A DNA stretch of 60,225 nt from the NCBI GenBank assembly GCA_903903925.1, contig CAIVAU010000014.1:1-60225 (forward strand), read 5' to 3'. Source of the stretch: an uncultured cyanobacterium (GTDB lineage: Bacteria > Cyanobacteriota > Cyanobacteriia > Cyanobacteriales > Nostocaceae). Shown here in pieces: positions 54,074-60,225 of this stretch (the first letter of the stretch is position 1; each line of letters begins with the position of its first letter). Made by a program: the position numbers and the translations under genes. The notes under the pieces were generated by a model. That model did no database searches, was not told the origin of the DNA, and saw nothing but the letters and a program-made list of their open reading frames with translations.

Positions 54074-56819
54074 GAGTAATTAACCGATACACGACAGCTA
54101 CAGCCTGAATTAATTGATGTGGTTCTATTGGCTTGGCTAGATGCCTCTGAAATCCTGCTGCCAGAGCTTTTTGCCGATCCAATTCTCCAGCATAAGCCGT
54201 CAGGGCGATCGCTCCTATTTGACCGCCACGTTCTGGTGGTAAGGAACGTACCTGTCTGAGTAAAGTATAACCATCCACCTCTGGCATCCCAATATCGCTG
54301 ACTAAAACGTCTGGCTGAAACGACTCTAGGGCTGCTAGAAATTCCGTACTGGATGCAACCGTCATCACCTCTGCCCCATACTGAGCCAGTAATACTGTCA
54401 TCAACTCGCGGGTGTCTGGCTCATCATCGATGGTCAACACCCGGATGCCTGTCAGATCAAGTTCATGCTCCAACAAATCGTCGGCATGATTGATCTCTGG
54501 CTCAAAGTTCACCAGAGGAAACCTAACCGTAAAAGTAGCTCCCAGCCCAACACCTGGACTGTCAGCGGCTACCGTGCCCCCGTGTGCTTCCGTCAGGTGT
54601 CGGACTATCGCCAACCCTAACCCTAGTCCACCAAATTTGCGGGTTACTGAGACATCTTCTTGACAGAAAGACTCGAAGATGTGGGGCAGGAATTCGGGGT
54701 TGATTCCTTTGCCTGTGTCTGTGACTGTGATCTGTGCTTGGTCACCTACCCTCTCTAGCCGGATTTCTACCCGTCCACCATGTGGAGTGAACTTGATTGC
54801 GTTGGAAAGCAAGTTCCAAATGATCTGCTGGAGTCGAACTGAATCCCCAGATACCTGCCCAATATTCGGTAGCACCGGATGAATTAAGATTGATTTGGCG
54901 ACTGCTGCCGTCCTAACGGTATCAATAGCCGCTTCAATCACAAATGCCAAATTGACGGGGTCTGCATTTATGCTGAGTTTGCCCCGCAGAATGCGAGCAA
55001 TATCAAGCAAGTCATCAATGAGTTGAGTCTGTAACTTGGCGTTACGCTCAATAGTTGCTAGGGCTTCAGCCGTTTTGGTTGGATCGAGTTTGCGAGTTTG
55101 TAGCAGCTGCGTCCAGCCTAGGATGGGGTTGAGGGGGGAACGCAATTCATGGGAGAGAATAGCCAGAAACTCGTCTTTAATGCGGTTGGCTTTTTCGGCT
55201 TCATTACGGGCAACTTGTTCTAATTGGTAAATGCGATCGCGTTCTATTTCCAATTCCTTTTGATCGTGAATATCAGTACACGTCCCAAACCATTTGACAA
55301 CCTGCCCTTGTTCATCTTTAAGCGGTAAGCCTAGCACTAAATGCCAGCGATAGCTACCATCAGCATCTCGCCTGAATCGGTATTCGTGCTTATAAAAAGT
55401 CCCATTTTCGACAGCCTTTCTCCACACATCTTGGACTGGTTGCATATCCTCTGGATGCACTGCTGAGAGCCAACCAAGCCCCAAACTTTGCTCGACTGTC
55501 AATCCAGTATATTCACACAATCGTTGGTTAACATAGTCGCATTTACCCTTTGCATCACAAGTCCAAACGAGATGTGGAATTGCTTCAGCTAGGTAGCCGT
55601 AACGGGCTTCACTTTGGCGTATAGAGTTCTCAGCGTGTTTACGATCAGTGATGTCTTCGGCAATACCCGCGAGCCGATAAACTTCTCCCGACTTATCGTA
55701 GATTGGAAAAGCCCGATCGCGAATCCACTGGATCGCGCCGTCGGGCTTAATGAGGCGATACTCTTCATCAAATCTGCCTGCACACGCCTTTTCTTGGAAC
55801 GCTGCAGCGGTCCGTAGGCGATCATCGGGATGAATAATTTGCTCCTCCCACACTGCGGAGTCGCCATATAATTGTTGCGGATCTAGCCCCCAGATCCGCT
55901 GGAAGGCAGGGCTGACATAAAGTACTTTTTGCTCCCGCATATCCCTCATCCAAAAGACATCATGACTATTTTCTGTCAGTTGGCGGAACCTCTCCTCGCT
56001 CTCCTGCAAGGCTTCCTCTGTTTGTTTGCGTTCGGTGATATCTAGATCAACACCTGCCATGCGGACAGCTTGCCCAGCTTGATCATAAAAAACTCTGCCT
56101 TGACTCAGTGCCCAATGAATACTGCCGTTGGGATACATCACCCGAAATTCTATGTTGTAGTCTGCTCCAGTTGTAACAGCACTATTGATTGCCTCTAGCA
56201 CATGATTGCGGTCGTCTGGGTGCAGGCGAGAAACAAACATATCGAAGGAACCATCAAACTCTCCTGGTGCAAACCCAAACATGGCTTCCAGGTTAGCAGA
56301 CCATTGAATGTGATTCGTCTGGATATTCCAGTCCCAAGTCCCCATGCGGGCAGCGTCTAGCGCCACACGGAGTCGTTCTTCAGTATATTTGCGCTCAGCT
56401 AGTTCTTGTTGCAGTTGGGCGCGTAACTGCACGTTTTCTATCGCCTTATTCACTGCCAGTCGCAGACTTTCGGAAGTCATTTGTCCCTTGACTAGGTAGT
56501 CTTGTGCGCCTGCTTTGATTACCTGCACCGCGATCGCCTCATTTCCCTGCCCCGTGACCACGATGACAGGTAAGAATAGCTGGTGAGTCAAGGTTTGCAG
56601 TTGGGTGAGAAATTCTACTCCATCTATGTCTGGCAGTCGGTAATCCAGCAATGTAATATCTGGTTGATGGTGCAGCCATAGTCCCAGCCCTTCTCGCCCC
56701 CATTTTGCCTGCACAATCTTGTAGTCGTACGCCCCATCTTGCTGCAAATACTGCCCATAGATCTCACTGTCTTCCCAGTTATCATCAACAATCAAAACAG
56801 TGCGGTGTTTCTGGCTCAT
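54060..56819 (-). CDS. Hybrid sensor histidine kinase (REC-PAS-PAS-PAS-HisKA-HATPase-REC)
   Basis: This 919-residue soluble kinase begins with a receiver domain (phospho-acceptor Asp in TLLDYRLPDIDG, residue 59). Three PAS domains follow (about 145-265, 275-395, 400-530), the second and third ending in the ITERK/ITDRK-type C-caps. Then come HisKA (His in EFLAILSHELRSPLNPILGW, about residue 556), HATPase (GTGKGINPEFL, GGLGLGLAIVRHL) and a second receiver (Asp in VLVSDIGMPEVDG, about 846). No membrane segment or GAF/phytochrome domain is present, so it senses a cytosolic signal. It lies upstream of rtcA with a 14-bp overlap. Confidence 0.95.
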   Translation of the reverse strand: MSQKHRTVLIVDDNWEDSEIYGQYLQQDGAYDYKIVQAKWGREGLGLWLHHQPDITLLDYRLPDIDGVEFLTQLQTLTHQLFLPVIVVTGQGNEAIAVQVIKAGAQDYLVKGQMTSESLRLAVNKAIENVQLRAQLQQELAERKYTEERLRVALDAARMGTWDWNIQTNHIQWSANLEAMFGFAPGEFDGSFDMFVSRLHPDDRNHVLEAINSAVTTGADYNIEFRVMYPNGSIHWALSQGRVFYDQAGQAVRMAGVDLDITERKQTEEALQESEERFRQLTENSHDVFWMRDMREQKVLYVSPAFQRIWGLDPQQLYGDSAVWEEQIIHPDDRLRTAAAFQEKACAGRFDEEYRLIKPDGAIQWIRDRAFPIYDKSGEVYRLAGIAEDITDRKHAENSIRQSEARYGYLAEAIPHLVWTCDAKGKCDYVNQRLCEYTGLTVEQSLGLGWLSAVHPEDMQPVQDVWRKAVENGTFYKHEYRFRRDADGSYRWHLVLGLPLKDEQGQVVKWFGTCTDIHDQKELEIERDRIYQLEQVARNEAEKANRIKDEFLAILSHELRSPLNPILGWTQLLQTRKLDPTKTAEALATIERNAKLQTQLIDDLLDIARILRGKLSINADPVNLAFVIEAAIDTVRTAAVAKSILIHPVLPNIGQVSGDSVRLQQIIWNLLSNAIKFTPHGGRVEIRLERVGDQAQITVTDTGKGINPEFLPHIFESFCQEDVSVTRKFGGLGLGLAIVRHLTEAHGGTVAADSPGVGLGATFTVRFPLVNFEPEINHADDLLEHELDLTGIRVLTIDDEPDTRELMTVLLAQYGAEVMTVASSTEFLAALESFQPDVLVSDIGMPEVDGYTLLRQVRSLPPERGGQIGAIALTAYAGELDRQKALAAGFQRHLAKPIEPHQLIQAVAVVYRLITHDSH

Positions 56820-56948
56820 GGTTAATTTTTTAAATCATGGGGAACAGTACTACTTACTTGCAATCTGCGGTAATATATTTCTATAAGAATTATAATCCTA
56901 CCATCAGGTGAGATTAGCAAGCCCATCATTTGCCGCCATCTCAACAGC

Positions 56949-58385
56949 CTAAGCTCCCTCTTTCTGCCGTTGATAACGCTCTTTAAACAGTCGTTGCTGT
57001 TGTTTATGGTCCACGATAGGGGTTGGATAGTCAAGAGCTTCACATTCCGAAGGTGGAATATTACCAGTCACTAAATATTCCGTATCCACGGAACGTAATT
57101 CGGGAACCCATTCTCGGATGTATTCGCCCTCAGGATCAAATTTTTGTGATTGACTAGCAGGATTGAAAATCCGTAATGGTTTGGGGTCCATACCACTAGA
57201 AGCACTCCATTGCCAGCCCCCATTGTTGGCAGATAAATCACCATCTATCAGCTTCTGCATAAAGTATTTTTCACCCAATTGGGGATTAATCAGCAAGTCT
57301 TTGGTCAGGAAACTGGCAACAATCATCCGACAACGGTTATGCATCCAGCCGAGTTGATTCATTTGGCGCATTGCTGCATCAACGATGGGATAACCAGTTC
57401 TACCCTCACACCAAGCTTGAAAATGCGCTTCGTTTGTTTCCCAAGGGAAGCTTTTAAAGGTTTCGCGGAAAGCACCCTCTGCTAATTCTGGAAAGTTATA
57501 CATCGCATGTTGATAAAACTCTCGCCACGCTAGTTCCTGTTGCCATGTACGGATATTCGCTTCTGTTTCTTCACTGCGGCTGTTTTGGAGTGCATCAAGA
57601 GTTGCTTGCCAAACAGTACGAATACTAATCACGCCAAATTTTAAGGCAGCACTGAGTTGGGATGTCCCCTGAACTGCTGGGAAATTGCGCTGTTCTTGGT
57701 ATTCGTAAATGCAACGTGTGCAAAATTCCTCTAATCGTTCTTGCGCCGCCACTTCTCCTGGTGCAATCACTAATTCTCCTTCCCAGTAGAAACCTAAATC
57801 TTTTGCTGAAGGCAATTCAATCACCCCTGCTTGCCTAGCAATGTTCTTTTCGGCTTCCGTTAATCCTGTCATCTCTTGTAGAGACGCCATCGGTTTAACC
57901 TTAGGTTTACTACTCCAATTCTTCCAGAAAGGGGTGTACACCGTATAAGGAGCGTTGGAACCAGTGCGGATATCTTCTGGCGCGTGGAGGATCTGATCCC
58001 AGTTTTGCTCAAGAAACTGAATGCCCTTTTCTTTGAGAGCAACGATGACGCTGCGATCGCGCTCTTGCGAGTACGGTTCTACATCCCAATTCCAGAATAC
58101 AGCTTTGGCTCCTAGTGCTACCGCCAGTGTCGGAATTGCTTGAGTAGGATTGGCATGAAGGATTAATAACTGGTTACCAGTTTGAGCATATTGTGCTTGT
58201 AGTGACTGCAAACAGCCAATCATGTAAGTTACTCTCACAGGAGCAACATCATCTCGTTGTAAAATATTAGGGTCTAGGCAAAACACGCCCACCACTTTTG
58301 CACTTTGCTGTCGTGCGGCGGCAAGACCTGTGTTATCTGAGATCCGTAAATCGCGGCGATGCCAAAATAGAATTAAATCAGACAT
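56949..58385 (-). CDS. phrA: Deoxyribodipyrimidine photolyase (class I CPD photolyase)
   Basis: The enzyme repairs UV-made cyclobutane pyrimidine dimers with blue light. The 478-residue protein has the antenna domain start [18 protein letters not shown], the linker [10 protein letters not shown], and the FAD domain with [34 protein letters not shown] and [18 protein letters not shown] followed by [19 protein letters not shown]. These match class I CPD photolyases of cyanobacteria, which use 8-HDF as antenna. A cryptochrome function cannot be fully excluded. Confidence 0.95.
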   Translation of the reverse strand: MSDLILFWHRRDLRISDNTGLAAARQQSAKVVGVFCLDPNILQRDDVAPVRVTYMIGCLQSLQAQYAQTGNQLLILHANPTQAIPTLAVALGAKAVFWNWDVEPYSQERDRSVIVALKEKGIQFLEQNWDQILHAPEDIRTGSNAPYTVYTPFWKNWSSKPKVKPMASLQEMTGLTEAEKNIARQAGVIELPSAKDLGFYWEGELVIAPGEVAAQERLEEFCTRCIYEYQEQRNFPAVQGTSQLSAALKFGVISIRTVWQATLDALQNSRSEETEANIRTWQQELAWREFYQHAMYNFPELAEGAFRETFKSFPWETNEAHFQAWCEGRTGYPIVDAAMRQMNQLGWMHNRCRMIVASFLTKDLLINPQLGEKYFMQKLIDGDLSANNGGWQWSASSGMDPKPLRIFNPASQSQKFDPEGEYIREWVPELRSVDTEYLVTGNIPPSECEALDYPTPIVDHKQQQRLFKERYQRQKEGA

Positions 58386-58585
58386 TCCATCCTTGGGATA
58401 GTTCTCCTGTACTAGCTTAGAATCTACTGCTCTGTTTGCGTTACTTTAGAGGAAAAAATTTTCTTCTAAGGGATACTCATGTATAATTTTAAACCAATTT
58501 TCCGCTATTTAAAGAACGGCAAATCTATAGATATAGCGTATATTAGAGCAGGATTGCATAGATCCATTACAGGAGATCATTAAAA

Positions 58586-59530
58586 ATGCGCATCGCTAGT
58601 GATATTACTGAGTTAATTGGTCGAACACCTTTGGTTCAACTTAATCGTATACCACAATCGGAAGGTTGTGTAGCCCGAATTTTGGTCAAGCTGGAGGGTC
58701 AGAATCCATCTGCTTCGGTAAAAGACCGAATTGGCATCAGCATGATTCGGAAGGCTGAGGAGGAGGGGTTAATTTACCCTGGAAAATCTATTCTAGTTGA
58801 ACCCACCTCAGGAAATACAGGTGTTGCTCTAGCAATGGTAGCAGCAGCCAGGGGATACCGTTTAATCCTGACAATGCCAGAAACAATGAGTATAGAGCGC
58901 CAGTTGATGCTTTTAGCGTATGGGGCTGAACTAGAGTTGACATCAGGAACTGAGGGAATGAGAGGAGCGATAGATCGGGCACAAGAAATTGTCGCTACAT
59001 CACCAGATGCCTACATGCTCCAGCAGTTCCGTAACTGCGCCAATCCCCGCACCCATCGAGAAACTACGGCTGCTGAGATTTGGGCAGATACCGATGGGCA
59101 AGTTGATATTTTAGTTGCTGGTGTGGGTACAGGAGGCACAATCACAGGAGTCGCTGAAGCACTTAAGTCCCGCAAACCAGAATTTCAAGCGATCGCCGTT
59201 GAACCAGCCAATAGTGCCGTACTCACAGGTGGTAAACCGGGAGAACACAAAATTCAAGGTCTTGGTGCTGGATTTGTTCCCCCCGTGCTACGTATGGAAC
59301 TAGTTGATGAAATCATGCAAGTCACAGATGAGCAGGCGATCGCCTACGGTCGCAGGCTAGCACGAGAAGAGGGAATTTTATCAGGAATCTCGACTGGTGC
59401 TACTTTATGGGCAGCCATTCAAGTCGGCAAACGTCCATCGAATGCAGGGCGTTTGATTGTCATGGTGCAGCCCAGTTATGGTGAGCGATATCTGAGTACG
59501 CCGTTGTTTAGAAACCTATCCGGGGAGTGA
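58586..59530 (+). CDS. cysK: Cysteine synthase (O-acetylserine sulfhydrylase)
   Basis: This PLP enzyme makes cysteine from O-acetylserine and sulfide. The 314-residue protein has the PLP Lys in [10 protein letters not shown] (Lys-46), the phosphate/substrate loop [12 protein letters not shown] (about 70-81), the PLP glycine loop [16 protein letters not shown] (about 177-192) and [20 protein letters not shown] site precedes the start. The length fits CysK. Some cyanobacteria have a second copy, so the label CysM is possible. Confidence 0.95.
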   Translation: MRIASDITELIGRTPLVQLNRIPQSEGCVARILVKLEGQNPSASVKDRIGISMIRKAEEEGLIYPGKSILVEPTSGNTGVALAMVAAARGYRLILTMPETMSIERQLMLLAYGAELELTSGTEGMRGAIDRAQEIVATSPDAYMLQQFRNCANPRTHRETTAAEIWADTDGQVDILVAGVGTGGTITGVAEALKSRKPEFQAIAVEPANSAVLTGGKPGEHKIQGLGAGFVPPVLRMELVDEIMQVTDEQAIAYGRRLAREEGILSGISTGATLWAAIQVGKRPSNAGRLIVMVQPSYGERYLSTPLFRNLSGE

Positions 59531-59620
59531 GAATTGGAGAACTTCTGTCTAAGGAACGATTTAGCTGATGCGCCAGATAAAGTAAAAGTAGAATGCTAAA
59601 TCTCATAAAGATTGTATTCT

Positions 59621-60070
59621 ATGACACTGAATTATTTGACAAACTGGCTTTCAACTGTAGGACGCTTTTTGGCTACCACTCTGCTTTGTGTGTCAGCGAT
59701 CGCCTTCGTTTGGCAGGGTGCATTTTTCCCGAACACCCCAGCAATGGCTGATCCAGCAGCAAACTTGATCGCATCGACAGACTTGGGCGATCAGATTCAA
59801 GGAAAAGCAAGTGAAGACGCTGGAAGAGCGAAGGGTTTCATCCAAGATACGAAAGAACAGCTTAAGCGAACTGCAAAGAAAAATGCCAATCGAGTCGAGC
59901 AAGCAACAGATGGTAATGGTAGTTATGTTGAGCGCAAAGCAAAAAGAGATGCCGCTCGAATTGGGCGAAGAGCAGACGAAGATGCAGCTCGGACAAAGAG
60001 CGCAGTAGACAAAACAAAGAATACTGTTGAACGCACTGTTGATAATATCAAGGATGCTTTTAGCAAGTAA
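59621..60070 (+). CDS. Small exported Lys/Ala-rich helical protein
   Basis: From the ATG at 59621 this protein of about 149 residues has an N-terminal signal or anchor helix (FLATTLLCVSAIAFVWQGAF, with a possible cleavage near AMA-DPAA) and then a strongly charged, amphipathic part with repeated segments such as SEDAGRAKGFIQDTKEQLKR and DEDAARTKSAVDKTKNTVER. This recalls LEA-like or apolipoprotein-like helices. I do not recognise a named family, and the role is unknown. Confidence 0.75.
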   Translation: MTLNYLTNWLSTVGRFLATTLLCVSAIAFVWQGAFFPNTPAMADPAANLIASTDLGDQIQGKASEDAGRAKGFIQDTKEQLKRTAKKNANRVEQATDGNGSYVERKAKRDAARIGRRADEDAARTKSAVDKTKNTVERTVDNIKDAFSK

Positions 60071-60133
60071 AAATTAGACGAACTTGATATCGATCCCAAC
60101 CCGTCAATTCTTTCTTGACAACCTAGTAGTTCA

Positions 60134-60221
60134 TGTCATTAATTTTGATGGGTAGTGCGAGCCGGAAAGCTCGCTTCGTGAGCGAGACGCTCACACTACG
60201 AACCCTTCAAAATTAATGACA
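60134..60221. mobile_element. Palindromic MITE-like element, about 88 bp
   Basis: TGTCATTAATTTTGA at the left is mirrored by TCAAAATTAATGACA at the right. Inside are GTAGTGCGAGC and GCTCACACTAC, giving a nearly full-length hairpin. No coding capacity is present. A related palindrome lies at 47851. It resembles small non-autonomous elements of cyanobacteria. Confidence 0.75.
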
Positions 60222-60225
60222 CAGA

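Overview
This window comes from a cyanobacterium, very probably a filamentous heterocyst-forming (Nostocales-type) strain that makes phycoerythrin. The evidence is direct: genes for phycoerythrin and phycocyanin subunits, rod linkers, bilin lyases and bilin reductases; many GCGATCGC (HIP1-like) octamers; abundant tandem heptamer repeats between genes (STRR type); and cyanobacterial families such as Ycf66, NblA, pentapeptide-repeat proteins and a group 2 sigma factor. The species cannot be named from this. The gene content most resembles Fremyella/Tolypothrix-like chromatic acclimators.

Layout. 0-6.5 kb: the start of an unknown protein running off the left edge, a group 2 sigma factor, the PriA helicase followed by a fragment of a periplasmic binding protein gene, and two small conserved-looking genes. 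6.6-10.8 kb: kdpB-kdpC-kdpD, with no kdpA and with a KdpD that lacks its kinase half. 11.0-11.8 kb: a two-gene module whose second gene is HEPN-like, each gene broken by a single TAA. 12-27 kb: ordinary chromosomal genes (anmK, a GT-C-like membrane protein, a methyltransferase-like protein, a serine hydrolase, Ycf66, gnd, DUF2235, a Ser/Thr kinase, dus, ybjN-like, a lipoate ligase relative, two pentapeptide-repeat proteins). The serine hydrolase is split by a frameshift exactly at an A AAA AAG slippery sequence.

27.2-45.5 kb is a phycobilisome rod region of about 18 kb. It holds CpeS-family lyases, the phycoerythrobilin pathway (pebA, pebB), a HEAT-repeat lyase next to an orphan phycobiliprotein-like gene, an operon of one rod linker with cpeS-cpeT-cpeR, then cpeB-cpeA-cpeY-cpeZ, nblA, and cpcB-cpcA-two linkers-cpcD-cpcE-cpcF. 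Together these supply pigment synthesis, pigment attachment, apoproteins, linkers, an activator (CpeR) and a degradation adaptor (NblA). The non-coding DNA is rich in likely control elements: a 19-bp sequence shared by the pebA and cpeB upstream regions (the same place as the PB box described in Fremyella), terminator-like hairpins in long leaders, and a candidate response-regulator site upstream of the linker operon.

45.5-48.4 kb is an accessory patch with two toxin-antitoxin pairs and gene remnants, bounded by a 39-bp near-perfect direct repeat. 48.4-52.7 kb is a MoxR/DUF58/transglutaminase operon. 52.8-60.2 kb has a heptamer array of about 200 bp, rtcA, a large hybrid sensor kinase, a photolyase, cysteine synthase, a small exported Lys/Ala-rich protein and, at the right edge, a palindromic MITE-like element. 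No rRNA, tRNA, CRISPR array or complete insertion sequence was recognised.
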